A DNA stretch of 40,505 bases from Methylobacter sp. (lineage in GTDB: Bacteria > Pseudomonadota > Gammaproteobacteria > Methylococcales > Methylomonadaceae): positions 1 through 40,505 of the forward strand of contig NZ_SCTW01000066.1 in assembly GCF_004322395.1 (NCBI RefSeq), in the 5' to 3' direction. Of this stretch, positions 26,956 to 35,633 are shown piece after piece. The translations under genes and the position numbers were made by a program. Numbering within the stretch: position 1 is the first letter of the stretch; every line of letters starts with the position of its first letter. Below the pieces are notes generated by a model. That model was not told the DNA's origin. It searched no databases and saw only the letters and a program-made list of their open reading frames with translations.

Positions 26956-27762
26956 TTAAGCCTTAACTTCTTCGTAACGCTGGCGGTAGTTGTGACCATA
27001 AAAAATTTCGGTAACTTCCTTATGTAATTTACTTTCTATTTCCGCTTTTTGATCGTCGGACAAGTCACATTCCTTTTCGAATAAATAATTCTCCAACTCG
27101 GTTTCCTTGAGCATCATTTTGGTGTGAAAAATATTCTCCTGATATACATTCACATCAATCATCTGATAACTTTCTTGCGTATCCAGAGCAATATAGTCCT
27201 GAATAGACGTGATCTTATGGTCGATATAATGCTTTTTGCCTGAAATATCACGGGTAAAACCGCGCACTTTATAATCCATAGTCACTACATCGGATTCAAA
27301 GCTGTGGATCAGGTAATTGAGCGCTTTCAACGGCGAAATCCGACCGCAGGTTGAGACGTCAATATCGGCACGAAAAGTACTAATGCCGTTATCGGGATGG
27401 CTTTCAGGATAAGTATGCACAGTAATATGGCTTTTATCCAAATGCGCCAACACCGTTTCGGGCAAGGGTCCGGGCGATTGACTATTCATGCTGGGCGGTG
27501 GCGGAACATGGCCTTCCGAAATCAGCATGGTAACGCTGGCGCCTTGCGGCTCATAGTCCTGACGGGCAATATTAAGAACTTGTGCCCCAATGATTTCAGC
27601 GACATCCTTAAGAATCTGGGTCAGTTTATCGGCATTATAAGCTTCATCGATATACTCGATATAAGCCTGTTGCTGTTCAGCCGGGGCGTAGCAAATATCA
27701 TATATATTGAAACTGAGCGACTTTGTTAAATTATTAAAGCCGTGTAATTGCAATTTATTCAA
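26956..27762 (-). CDS. speD: S-adenosylmethionine decarboxylase proenzyme
   Basis: SpeD makes decarboxylated SAM, the aminopropyl donor for spermidine synthesis. The 268-residue length matches the E. coli-type class. The self-cleavage site is Lys110-Ser111 in [14 protein letters not shown]; Ser111 becomes the pyruvoyl group. HTYPESH and [14 protein letters not shown] carry the family's active-site residues. It begins five bases after osmC, so the two form an operon, as in Pseudomonas, where speD and an osmC gene adjoin vfr. Confidence 0.95.
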   Translation of the reverse strand: MNKLQLHGFNNLTKSLSFNIYDICYAPAEQQQAYIEYIDEAYNADKLTQILKDVAEIIGAQVLNIARQDYEPQGASVTMLISEGHVPPPPSMNSQSPGPLPETVLAHLDKSHITVHTYPESHPDNGISTFRADIDVSTCGRISPLKALNYLIHSFESDVVTMDYKVRGFTRDISGKKHYIDHKITSIQDYIALDTQESYQMIDVNVYQENIFHTKMMLKETELENYLFEKECDLSDDQKAEIESKLHKEVTEIFYGHNYRQRYEEVKA

Positions 27763-27767
27763 AGTAG

Positions 27768-28184
27768 TTAAACCTCAATAACTTCAAAATCATGGGTGAT
27801 TTCCACTGCCTTGCTTAGCATGATGGATGCGGAGCAGTATTTTTCTGCGGATAATTTTACCGCCCTTTCAACAGCCGATGCCTTTAAGTCATGGCCGGTA
27901 ACAACAAAATGCAGATGAATCTTGCTAAACACGCTCGGGACCGCATCGACCCGCTCAGCAGTGACCTCAGTCACGCAGTTAACGATGCTATTTCTGCCTT
28001 TTTGTAAAATCTGCACCACATCAAAAGATGAACAACCGCCCACGCCCAACAAAAGCATTTCCATAGGACGTATGCCTATATTACGGCCGCCGTGATCGGG
28101 GGGACCATCCATAACTACAGCATGTCCACTGCCGGTTTCGCCGACGAACATTACGCCGTCGACCCATTTGACTGTTACTTGCAT
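27768..28184 (-). CDS. OsmC-family protein (YhfA-like)
   Basis: OsmC/Ohr-fold proteins often reduce organic peroxides using two cysteines. The 138 residues contain Cys51 (GGCSSFD) and Cys117 (EKYCSAS), the usual pair, plus the [12 protein letters not shown] helix. Gene order (divergent from a Crp-type regulator, upstream of speD) identifies it as the YhfA-type orthologue. Its function is poorly defined even in E. coli. Start ATG is supported by a ribosome site (GGAAAA) seven bases upstream. Confidence 0.85.
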   Translation of the reverse strand: MQVTVKWVDGVMFVGETGSGHAVVMDGPPDHGGRNIGIRPMEMLLLGVGGCSSFDVVQILQKGRNSIVNCVTEVTAERVDAVPSVFSKIHLHFVVTGHDLKASAVERAVKLSAEKYCSASIMLSKAVEITHDFEVIEV

Positions 28185-28321
28185 TTATTTTCCTGATTAA
28201 AAATGACGCATAGAGTAGCATAAAAATGCGTATTGCCAGAGTGACAATGTTGATTTTTTTGTTAAAATCCTGCATTGTTAGCTATATTTACTACAGCACT
28301 GACAATAGATGAATTGTTGCT

Positions 28322-28978
28322 ATGATACTTAAAGCCCCCTCCTCCTCTTATAAAGAAGCACTGGAACATTTCTTACGTTTTTGCCATATAAGAAAATACC
28401 CTGCAAAAACCACTATTATTCGGCCTGGCGATACAGGCGACCGACTGTATTTTATCATAGAGGGGTCAGTCAGTGTTTGCGTGGAAGAGGCTGAAGGCGG
28501 GCATGAACTGATCCTCGCTTACTTAAATAAAAATGAATTTATTGGCGAAATTGGCATTTTTAAAGCGGCTGAAACACGTAAAGTTAGTGTTAAAACGCGT
28601 ACTGAATGCCATTTGGCAGAAATAAGCTATGATCGGCTCCGCCATATCTTGAGAAAAGAACTTGCAGAAAATGGAATTGATATATTGTTCATGATAGGCG
28701 AACAATTGTCGTCACGATTGTTAAATACCAGCCGCAATTTATGTGACTTAGCGTTTACGGATGTTGAGGGACGAATTGCCCGGACTTTGCTGGACTTGTG
28801 TAAAAGCCCAGAGGCAATAACGCACCCTGATGGCATGCAACTGCATATCTCCAGACAAGAAATCGGCCGCATGGTCAGTTGCTCAAGAGAAATGGCCGGG
28901 CGCGTTTTAAAGGAATTGGAAAATAAAAAGCTGATTACCGCGCACGGCAAAACCATCGTGGTGTTTGGTACTCGATAG
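28322..28978 (+). CDS. Crp/Clp/Vfr-type global transcription regulator
   Basis: The 218 residues have an N-terminal cyclic-nucleotide-binding barrel (about 15-120), a dimerisation helix (about 122-145), and a C-terminal helix-turn-helix (HISRQEIGRMVSCSREMAGRVLKEL) identical in pattern to Crp, with the ending GKTIVVFGTR. The phosphate-binding cassette is GEIGIF then ETRKVSVKTR. E. coli Crp and Vfr have ERSAW there, with Arg82-Ser83 contacting cAMP. The TRxV form resembles Xanthomonas Clp, which responds to cyclic di-GMP. The ligand is therefore uncertain. It is divergent from osmC-speD. Confidence 0.88.
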   Translation: MILKAPSSSYKEALEHFLRFCHIRKYPAKTTIIRPGDTGDRLYFIIEGSVSVCVEEAEGGHELILAYLNKNEFIGEIGIFKAAETRKVSVKTRTECHLAEISYDRLRHILRKELAENGIDILFMIGEQLSSRLLNTSRNLCDLAFTDVEGRIARTLLDLCKSPEAITHPDGMQLHISRQEIGRMVSCSREMAGRVLKELENKKLITAHGKTIVVFGTR

Positions 28979-29122
28979 CTTCTTCCACTTGGGAGCATAA
29001 CTCAAATTTGTTCAATAAGATTGCCATCGAAAAACCCGAGACCGGACTGTTTTTATTTTTTAGCCGCCTCATCAATTCTGGATTGGAGAAACGACTAGGA
29101 CAAGGTGTTTAAGTGCATTATT

Positions 29123-29150
29123 GAAGGGGCGGCCAGTCGGCCTCCCCTTC
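29123..29150. terminator. Hairpin downstream of the Crp-type gene
   Basis: GAAGGGG-C-GGCC and GGCC-T-CCCCTTC pair as a strong stem with one mismatch and an AGTC loop. It lies between convergent genes. On the plus strand it is followed by AACACATTTTGAATTTTTAT, a weak T-rich tail. Confidence 0.6.
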
Positions 29151-29172
29151 AACACATTTTGAATTTTTATAT

Positions 29173-29733
29173 CTAAGCCTTATATTTATCCATGGCTTCC
29201 AGTTTTCCTATCGCCGCTTTTATTTTAGCTTCGGCATCTGCATTCAGTTCATTACCGGTATAGACCTTTTCCAGTAAACCTTCTGCAACCAATGCTTCTT
29301 TTATCCAGCGCTTGGTGAATCGGTAATTGCTGTACGCCGTAACAACCTCTCCTGTTTTTGGATCTTTTAATCCGGCGCTCTTTGTCGCAACAGCAGGGGC
29401 TTTTTTAGCCGCTACGGCTGGTTTAGCGGCCGCCTTTGCTGCTGGTTTTGCCGCTACCTTGGGCGCAGCCGGTTTAGTTGCTGCTGGCTTGGCTGCCGGC
29501 GGCTTAGGCGGTTCCGATTTGGGTGCCGCAGCTTTAGCCGCAGCCGTTTTAGCTGCAACCGGTTTTTCTTTTGCAACGGCAGCCTGAGACTTTGGTTGTC
29601 CCACGACAGCTGCCTGTGCTTCAGGTTTTGCCGCTGGCGCTTTGGATTTAGCAGTTGCTTTCTGCTCGCCTATGATCGCATAAACAACATAAGCAACAAA
29701 AATAGTAGTTAATATAAACAACCCTTCAGTCAT
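29173..29733 (-). CDS. Membrane-anchored Ala/Lys/Pro-rich protein
   Basis: I do not recognise a named family for this 186-residue protein. A single N-terminal hydrophobic helix (about 4-22) is followed by about 100 residues of Ala/Lys/Pro repeats (AAKPAATKPAAPK type). The C-terminal domain of about 60 residues carries DPKTGEVVTAYSNYRFTKRWIKEAL and ends in KLEAMDKYKA. The low-complexity part resembles histone H1-like or TonB-like linkers that span periplasm or bind polyanions. Spacing, not catalysis, seems its role. It follows ubiI by 219 bases. Confidence 0.6.
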   Translation of the reverse strand: MTEGLFILTTIFVAYVVYAIIGEQKATAKSKAPAAKPEAQAAVVGQPKSQAAVAKEKPVAAKTAAAKAAAPKSEPPKPPAAKPAATKPAAPKVAAKPAAKAAAKPAVAAKKAPAVATKSAGLKDPKTGEVVTAYSNYRFTKRWIKEALVAEGLLEKVYTGNELNADAEAKIKAAIGKLEAMDKYKA

Positions 29734-29952
29734 AATGGTTCTCCACCTCTTTAAGTTAATTTTTTCTTCACTGCTTTAAAATTAAGCGCCGCCGGTCAGC
29801 AGACAAAGCTTCCGCTTATGCCCTATTGCCTGCAACTAAAACAGGTAAACCGTATCGCTAGAGGTGGAATATACCAGAAGCCTGTGTTTAGGGAAAACTC
29901 TAATTAGAAAAAACTGCAAACCTGTCCGATACTTAGTGTTAAAAGCTGCCGG

Positions 29953-31173
29953 TTACCAGCATATTTGCCTTTTTGCCAGCTTAGGCAAATCGTCACGTAA
30001 GCCCATCGCGTAATGATTAAAATAAGCCTTAATCAGCGCTGAGTTATTGACCTGGTTCATTCCAGCCGAGCGCAAGCTAACAAAGGATCCATCAGTTACT
30101 CTATAGGTCTTGTTGAGCGCATCCATACTCGACATCATCACCAGGTTATCGCCTTTGCGCCAACGCTCATATCGACGCAAAAATCGAGAGCTGGATAACG
30201 GTCTTTTTTCCCGCTTGGTTTGGATGACCAGCTCCGCAATCGCTGCGGCATCCAGCAACCCGGCATTGACACCTTGCCCTGCCAGAGGATGCATCGCATG
30301 AGCGGCATCGCCGCATAAGGCGAAATGCTGATCGGTATAACGGTTTGCATATTGAAAACGCAAAGGAAATGCTGCGCGTGGGCCTACGTCGAGCATCTTG
30401 CCCAGAATGCCACCGGAAGCTTGCTCCAGCACTTGCAGGAAGTCTTTATCGGCAAGCGCCAGATGACTTTTTGCCGTTTCCGACCTCAGGGTCCAGACAA
30501 TTGAACATTGCCCGTTTTTCAGCGGCAAAAAAGCCAATGGCCCTTCGTCCAGAAACCGTTGCCATGCAGTGGACTGATGACTCATTTCGGTGCTAACCGT
30601 AGCAACCAAACCGTCCTGACGATACTCCCACCCGGTTACCGCTATACCCGCCATCGACCTTAATGCAGAATCGCGCCCGTCGGCGGCAATAACCAGATCA
30701 GCCTCAAGAATTCGGCCGTCCTCTAAACGTAGCTGCCGGCCGTTTTCGTTAAGCTGCATATCGACAACTGCCGCAGGCGTAATGCAAGTGGCCGAAGGCA
30801 AAGTATCCAGCATATCCCAGAGGGCGGCAACGGTGGTTCTGTTTTCGACCAAATGGCCCAACTCGGAAAAAGCAGTGTCAGCGCAATCAAAATGTAACTC
30901 CCCGCCTCCGCGAGCATCCCACACCCGCATATCCCGATAAGCGCAAACACCGCGCTGCACCATGCACGGCCAAGCGCCGACCATTTCCAGTACGTTCTGG
31001 GAAGCTTTGGTTAAAGCAGAGATGCGAATATCAATCGGTTCCGCAGGCCATTGTCTTTCCGGATTGAACCGTTCCAACAACGCAACTTTGACGCCGCCCT
31101 GCGCTAAGGCACAAGCCGCTGCTGCGCCCACCATGCCGCCGCCGCAGACTATGACTTCATAACGATCAGTCAT
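29953..31173 (-). CDS. ubiI: UbiI-like FAD-dependent ubiquinone hydroxylase
   Basis: This flavin monooxygenase probably hydroxylates the ubiquinone ring (C5 by comparison with E. coli UbiI/VisC). The 406 residues show the FAD dinucleotide fold VCGGGMVGAAAACAL, the middle DG motif ADGRDSALR, and the FAD-binding CGDAAHAMHPLAGQG. The MRVWDARGGG and HLVENRTTVAALW segments favour the UbiI side of the UbiH/UbiI/UbiF family, and the gene order pepP-ubiH-ubiI agrees. It begins four bases after ubiH. The exact carbon is inferred by homology. Confidence 0.87.
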   Translation of the reverse strand: MTDRYEVIVCGGGMVGAAAACALAQGGVKVALLERFNPERQWPAEPIDIRISALTKASQNVLEMVGAWPCMVQRGVCAYRDMRVWDARGGGELHFDCADTAFSELGHLVENRTTVAALWDMLDTLPSATCITPAAVVDMQLNENGRQLRLEDGRILEADLVIAADGRDSALRSMAGIAVTGWEYRQDGLVATVSTEMSHQSTAWQRFLDEGPLAFLPLKNGQCSIVWTLRSETAKSHLALADKDFLQVLEQASGGILGKMLDVGPRAAFPLRFQYANRYTDQHFALCGDAAHAMHPLAGQGVNAGLLDAAAIAELVIQTKREKRPLSSSRFLRRYERWRKGDNLVMMSSMDALNKTYRVTDGSFVSLRSAGMNQVNNSALIKAYFNHYAMGLRDDLPKLAKRQICW

Positions 31174-31177
31174 TGCT

Positions 31178-32389
31178 CTATCTCCTGCTGCCCAGGCGGG
31201 GCAAGCGCCCGGCCAACCCCATGGCGTGACGTGTCAGCAAGGTTTTTGCGGCAGGAATATGATCCAATATCGCCAAACCGACATTCCTGGCAGCAGCCAG
31301 TGCCAGCCAGTCACTAGAAAAAATCCGCACTACGCTATTGGTAAAACCGATGGTTCGGTCATGATCTTTCTGCCTGGATTCGGCATAAGCCGCTAAAAAA
31401 TCGGCGGCGCCAATATCCTGTCCTGCCTGATGTTGCTTGATGATCATTTCGGCCAGTTGCACAACGTCCCGCAAGCCTAGATTAAAGCCCTGACCCGCAA
31501 CAGGATGCAACTGATGCACCGCGTTGCCGATAACCACGGTTCGGTCTGAGACCATTTTTTCGGCACGTATTAATGCCAAAGGGAACGCCCGCCGAGGAGC
31601 CATCAAACTAAGTGTGCCTAATTTATAACCGAAACATTGTTGAAGCTCGGCCAAGAAGTCCGTCTCGCTGCCGGACATCAGCGCATTTGCATCCTCATTG
31701 GTGCGCGTCCAAACTACAGCGCAATAATTAATATCAACAGGCAACAAGGCCAATGGCCCTGAAGCGGTAAAACGCTCGAATGCGACATTTTTATGAGGCA
31801 GGGATGATTTTACCGTGGTGACCAGCGCGGTCTGTCCGTACTCGGTAATATGCCGGGTTATTTCCAGCAACTTACGCACTGAAGAGTTACCGCCGTCTGC
31901 GCCAACCAATAGTTTGGCGGATCCGGTCAACGGTTCATCGCCGCGTTTCAGGCTGACATTGACGGTATTATTGCCGACCATCAAACCCACCAAACGAGCA
32001 GGGCAAATCAGCTCTATATCCGCGTCGGCTACCAGCGTCGCGACATGTGATTCAATATCCCGTGCGGTAATGACATAACCCAGCGCCTCCACATTCTCTT
32101 TTTGCGCCGAAAGCCTGACTTTACCGAAATGGCCTTGATCGGAAATATGAATATCTTTGATTGCTGTGGCGGCTTGGCTGATACCCTGCCAAATGCCCAG
32201 CGCTTCAAGCATTTTTACGGTACCGGCGGCCAAAGCCAACGCCCTGTCACCGGCAGCAGAGGCATGTTGTTGCTCGCCGGTATTTGCTTCAACTATCGCA
32301 ATTTTCAGCCCGGTTTCTTTTAACGCCAGCGCCAGACAGTTGCCTGCCAACCCGCCACCGACAATCAATAAATCATAATCATGTTGCAT
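31178..32389 (-). CDS. ubiH: UbiH-like 2-polyprenyl-6-methoxyphenol hydroxylase
   Basis: UbiH hydroxylates C1 of the ubiquinone ring at the inner membrane in an aerobic pathway. The 403 residues show the N-terminal FAD motif IVGGGLAGNCLALAL, the DRALALAAGTVKMLEALGIW stretch typical of UbiH, the GADGGNSSVR motif and IGNAVHQLHPVAGQGFNLGLRD. Its start overlaps the pepP stop (TGATG), so translation is coupled. Together with the adjacent ubiI-like gene it supplies two of the three ring hydroxylations. Confidence 0.92.
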   Translation of the reverse strand: MQHDYDLLIVGGGLAGNCLALALKETGLKIAIVEANTGEQQHASAAGDRALALAAGTVKMLEALGIWQGISQAATAIKDIHISDQGHFGKVRLSAQKENVEALGYVITARDIESHVATLVADADIELICPARLVGLMVGNNTVNVSLKRGDEPLTGSAKLLVGADGGNSSVRKLLEITRHITEYGQTALVTTVKSSLPHKNVAFERFTASGPLALLPVDINYCAVVWTRTNEDANALMSGSETDFLAELQQCFGYKLGTLSLMAPRRAFPLALIRAEKMVSDRTVVIGNAVHQLHPVAGQGFNLGLRDVVQLAEMIIKQHQAGQDIGAADFLAAYAESRQKDHDRTIGFTNSVVRIFSSDWLALAAARNVGLAILDHIPAAKTLLTRHAMGLAGRLPRLGSRR

Positions 32390-33699
32390 CAGGCCGCCTG
32401 CATTATGCTTTCAATTTCCGCAATGGTTTTGGGCACACCGCCGGTCAAAATTTCGTGTCCCTCGGCAGTTACCAGCACATCGTCTTCAATGCGTATGCCT
32501 ATACCGCGCCATTGCTCGTCAACGGTCAGGCAATCCGCCGGGATATATAGACCCGGCTCAATCGTCAACACCATGCCGGGTTCCAGCAAGCGCCATTCCT
32601 TATCCAGTTTATAGTCGCCGACATCATGCACATCCATGCCCAGCCAATGGCCGATTCGGTGCATATAAAACTGTTTGTATTTTTCATCCTTGATCAGCTT
32701 TGACACTTTGCCTTTGAGCAGTCCCAATGAAACCAAGCCTTTGGTCAACACCTCAACCGAAGCATCATGCGCCAGATGCCAAGGCTGGCCCGGGCCGATC
32801 TGTGCAATAGCGGCCGCTTGGGCATCCAGGACCAGTTGATACAGCTGTTTTTGCGGTTCGCTAAAGCGCCCTGAAACCGGAAAAGTGCGGGTAATGTCGG
32901 CGGCATAATGATCGCATTCTGCACCGGCATCAATCAACAGCAAATCGCCGCTTTTCAATTTATCGGCATTTTCCGTGTAATGCAGTACGCAGGCATTTTT
33001 TCCGCCGGCCACAATCGAAGGGTAAGCAACCGCGCGCAAGCCATCCTGGACAAAGTTATAAATAATTTCCGCTTCCAGTTGATACTCATACAGGCCCGGT
33101 TTGCATTTTTGCATGGCTTTAACATGAGCATTGGCAGATACCTCTGCTGCACGACGCATCAGCTTGAGCTCTTCAGCGCTTTTGAACAAGCGCATTTCAT
33201 GCAGGATATGTTCCAGCGAAACCAGTTCGCCGGGCGCAGTAACGCCGCTTCTGGACTGGCTGCGAATATGATTTATCCAGACCAATAAATTATGATCAAG
33301 ATCGGAATCCCGTCCTATCGGATAATAAACTTTGCCTTTGTCTTCCAACATGCCCGGCAAAATGTCATCCAGGTCATCAATCGGGAAAGAATCATCAGCC
33401 TTGTAATGCTTGGTAGCACCTTCAAGCCCTGCGTGCGCGCCTTCCCATAAGGCCTTTTTTTCATCGAATTCGCGGCAAAATAAAATATATTCGCCTTGTT
33501 TGCGCCCAGGGATAAAAACGGCCAGAGAATCCGGCTCATTAAAGCCGGTTAAATAATAAAAATCGCTATCCTGCCGGAACGGATAATTCACATCCCGGTT
33601 GCGAGTTCGGACTGCTGCACTGCCTATCAGTGCGATATTGCCTATGCCGATATGTTGCATTAATTGCTTGCGGCGTTTTTTAAATTCACTTTGTTTCAT
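32389..33699 (-). CDS. pepP: Xaa-Pro aminopeptidase
   Basis: PepP removes N-terminal residues that precede proline. The 436 residues have an N-terminal creatinase-like domain (about 1-175) and a C-terminal pita-bread domain. Metal ligands are seen in order: Asp in LLIDAGAE, Asp in ADITRTFPVSG, His in MHRIGHWLGMDVHD, Glu in TIEPGLY and Glu in IRIEDDV. Its conserved position between ygfB and ubiH matches many gammaproteobacteria. The coupling to ubiquinone genes is positional, not enzymatic. Confidence 0.95.
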   Translation of the reverse strand: MKQSEFKKRRKQLMQHIGIGNIALIGSAAVRTRNRDVNYPFRQDSDFYYLTGFNEPDSLAVFIPGRKQGEYILFCREFDEKKALWEGAHAGLEGATKHYKADDSFPIDDLDDILPGMLEDKGKVYYPIGRDSDLDHNLLVWINHIRSQSRSGVTAPGELVSLEHILHEMRLFKSAEELKLMRRAAEVSANAHVKAMQKCKPGLYEYQLEAEIIYNFVQDGLRAVAYPSIVAGGKNACVLHYTENADKLKSGDLLLIDAGAECDHYAADITRTFPVSGRFSEPQKQLYQLVLDAQAAAIAQIGPGQPWHLAHDASVEVLTKGLVSLGLLKGKVSKLIKDEKYKQFYMHRIGHWLGMDVHDVGDYKLDKEWRLLEPGMVLTIEPGLYIPADCLTVDEQWRGIGIRIEDDVLVTAEGHEILTGGVPKTIAEIESIMQAA

Positions 33700-33710
33700 T
33701 TTAAAATTCA

Positions 33711-33770
33711 GGTAAAAGGCGAAAGTTGAAAAAAGTTTTACCTTGGATCTTTCGTCTTGAACCTTTCACC
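33711..33770. repeat. Imperfect inverted repeat between pepP and ygfB
   Basis: GGTAAAAGGCGAAAG (starting at about 33711) and CTTTCGTCTTGAACCTTTCACC (33749-33770) are partly complementary arms. They are related in base makeup to the AAGG/CGAAAG repeat in the guaB-guaA spacer. The right arm overlaps the end of the ygfB reading frame. Confidence 0.4.
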
Positions 33771-34271
33771 TCCGTCATTCAATTCACTCTTCAACAACAA
33801 AACTGCCGACCTCATGTATTCGGTAATTTCCATAAAATCACTCTCATCTTCCTCGCCTTCAGCCTCCGTATCCAGCTTGGTGAATTCGACAATATCTCTT
33901 AGTATTTCGGTTACTTCCCTGGGCCAGCCGGAGGATGCAGGAGTAAAGCCTACACCCAACAGAAAGCCTTGGCACCAGTAAGTTAATGCTTCAACTTGCT
34001 CGCTTAACGAGGCTTCATCGTCCGGCAAGAGCAAGTCAAATTCGAAGTCATCACTCGCCAGTAAACTTCTTGTCTCCTCGAACAAATGCACTAACACCGT
34101 CTTGTCTTCATCAGCCACCGGCCCGGCATTCCGAAACAGCTCGTTTAGCCATTCGGCACTTTGAGCCCGTTCATTGACGCATAACATGCCCGTCGCCATG
34201 CCGTGGACTTGCGCTGCCGAAAGCTCAGCATCGTCTTGCATAACTATTTCATTAATTACTTGGTAGGTCAT
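33738..34271 (-). CDS. ygfB: YgfB-family (UPF0149) protein
   Basis: The protein of about 177 residues has the YgfB pattern QVHGMATGML near the N-terminus and WCQGFLLGVG near the middle, plus an acidic helical remainder. Crystal structures of the family show an all-helical fold. The role is loosely linked to regulation, for example of beta-lactam response in Pseudomonas. I prefer the ATG at 34271; a GTG at 34292 would add seven residues. A repeat overlaps its last codons. It heads the ygfB-pepP-ubiH-ubiI cluster. Confidence 0.88.
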   Translation of the reverse strand: MTYQVINEIVMQDDAELSAAQVHGMATGMLCVNERAQSAEWLNELFRNAGPVADEDKTVLVHLFEETRSLLASDDFEFDLLLPDDEASLSEQVEALTYWCQGFLLGVGFTPASSGWPREVTEILRDIVEFTKLDTEAEGEEDESDFMEITEYMRSAVLLLKSELNDGGERFKTKDPR

Positions 34272-34417
34272 AAATTTCACAAATAATTTCACTATCGCGG
34301 ACTAAAAATATCGCTTATGCTACCATGATCATTAACTTGGATAATATTTGTTAATCTTGAATCGGTTGGTAAATACGCAATATTTTACGTATCTCTTTGC
34401 AACTACCTAGTATCACC

Positions 34418-34639
34418 ATGACACAATCAAATCAATCTTTAGAGTTAAAAGACCTCGAAGACAAGCTGGATCAGCTTATCGAGCAATACACGCATGTAAA
34501 AAACGAAAACAGTTCGCTGAAAACCAAGCAGGATTCATTGGTTCGGGAAAAAGCCAAGCTGTTGGAAAAAACCACTCTGGCCAGAACCCGGGTCGAAGCC
34601 ATGATTACTCGCCTGAAAGCAATGGAGAATGGATCATGA
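34418..34639 (+). CDS. ZapB-like/TIGR02449 coiled-coil protein
   Basis: The 73-residue protein is almost entirely heptad-patterned coiled coil from SLELKDLEDKLDQLI onwards, with a charged KNENSSLKTKQD core. It belongs to the short TIGR02449 or ZapB-like group often placed directly before zapA. ZapB-type proteins stabilise the FtsZ ring through ZapA. The ATG at 34418 is preferred over an upstream TTG. Its stop overlaps the zapA start (ATGA), which supports a joint function. Confidence 0.78.
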   Translation: MTQSNQSLELKDLEDKLDQLIEQYTHVKNENSSLKTKQDSLVREKAKLLEKTTLARTRVEAMITRLKAMENGS

Positions 34640-34935
34640 ATAAGAAGCCTCAACCGGTATCCCTGATGATCATGGGCAAAGAATATAAAATTGCCTGTGT
34701 GCCTGATGAGCAAAATGACCTGATCCAGTCGGCCCAGCAGCTTGATGCTCAAATGCGCCAAATGAGGGATTCCGGCAAAGTGACTGGCGCAGACAGAATT
34801 GCTGTTGTGGCGGCGCTAAATTTGGCTCATGAACTGCAACTGATGAAAAGTCAAAATGTAGCGCTCAACCAAACCTTGAGCGAATGCTTGGCAAAAATGA
34901 CCCACAAAATAGAAAACGTTTTAGAAAATCAGTAA
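34636..34935 (+). CDS. zapA: Cell division protein ZapA
   Basis: ZapA binds and cross-links FtsZ filaments at midcell. The 99 residues begin with the globular beta-alpha part VSLMIMGKEYKIACVPDEQNDLIQSA, typical of ZapA. A long C-terminal coiled coil (ALNLAHELQLMKSQNVALNQTL) follows. Overlap with the preceding coiled-coil gene and the 6S RNA directly after it repeat the order known from other gammaproteobacteria. Confidence 0.93.
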   Translation: MNKKPQPVSLMIMGKEYKIACVPDEQNDLIQSAQQLDAQMRQMRDSGKVTGADRIAVVAALNLAHELQLMKSQNVALNQTLSECLAKMTHKIENVLENQ

Positions 34936-34952
34936 ACACGCTACACTATAGG

Positions 34953-35138
34953 CCTGTATCTCCTGCAGCATTCGAGAGTGTGCTGGGTGTTTCCTGAACC
35001 TGTTTTTACCCCGGGGGCGGATACCAGTACTGGTGTGCATGCCCGTTTCATACGGGAAGCCTGATTTACCGGCCATGTCCCCACTTGAACCTCCGGTTCA
35101 AGGACGAAAGCACATTACGACGCAGGCGGGAGATGCAC
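34953..35138 (+). ncRNA. ssrS: 6S RNA
   Basis: 6S RNA binds sigma70 RNA polymerase holoenzyme as a promoter mimic in stationary phase. The end sequences pair as a closing stem (GTATCTCCTGC near the 5' end with GCAGG..GGGAGATGC near the 3' end). The family's conserved hairpin CTTGAACC-tcc-GGTTCAAG lies at 35084-35102. It directly follows zapA, as in Enterobacteria and Pseudomonas. A TACACT/CACTAT -10-like box sits just upstream (34942-34949). The ends are estimated to within a few bases. Confidence 0.88.
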
Positions 35139-35174
35139 CACAACAATCACCGCCCTTCATTAAATAAAGTCCCC

Positions 35175-35633
35175 ATGAACTACTGGCTAATGAAATCCGA
35201 ACCCGATACGTTCGGAATTAATGATTTGTACAACAAACCCAATCAGACCGAGCATTGGGATGGCGTGCGTAATTATCAGGCCAGAAACATGATGCGGGAC
35301 GATATGAAGCTAGGCGATCTGATTTTCTTCTATCACTCCAATTGCGATGAGCCGGGCATAGTCGGCATTATGGAAGTCGTTAAGGAAGGCTATCCGGATT
35401 TTTCCGCTTTCGATCCGTATGACAAGCATTTCGATCCCAAAAGCGACCCTGAACATCCTCGCTGGATCATGGTTGATGTTAAATACATCAGAACCCTGTC
35501 TCGCACTATTACCCTTAAAGAATTAAAGCTCCAAGAACAACTGACAGACCTTGCACTGATACGGCGCGGCAATCGATTATCGATAATACCGGTGAGTAAA
35601 GACCAGTGGGAATTTATTCTCTCTTTAGAGTAA
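35175..35633 (+). CDS. EVE domain protein
   Basis: The 152-residue protein is a single EVE domain (PUA-like fold), which in several families reads modified bases in DNA. MNYWLMKSEPDTFGINDL, WDGVRNYQARNMMRD, DLIFFYHSNCDEPGIVGIMEV and the closing KDQWEFILSL are typical. I chose the ATG at 35175. The open frame continues 30 codons upstream, but that part coincides with the 3' end of 6S RNA and is not expected to be protein. The cellular role is not known. Confidence 0.9.
   Translation: MNYWLMKSEPDTFGINDLYNKPNQTEHWDGVRNYQARNMMRDDMKLGDLIFFYHSNCDEPGIVGIMEVVKEGYPDFSAFDPYDKHFDPKSDPEHPRWIMVDVKYIRTLSRTITLKELKLQEQLTDLALIRRGNRLSIIPVSKDQWEFILSLE

Noticed and set aside
29028-29060. Rho-independent terminator directly after the Crp-type gene
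   Set aside because: AAAAACCCGAGACCGGACTGTTTTT looks similar to one, but the GC arms do not pair well; the hairpin at 29123 is stronger.
29327-29587. Plus-strand Ala-rich open frame
   Set aside because: It is the antisense of the Ala/Lys/Pro repeat region and has no start signal or family features.
35085-35174. N-terminal extension of the EVE-domain protein
   Set aside because: It lies within the conserved 3' half of 6S RNA, and the EVE family normally starts at MNYWLMKSEP.
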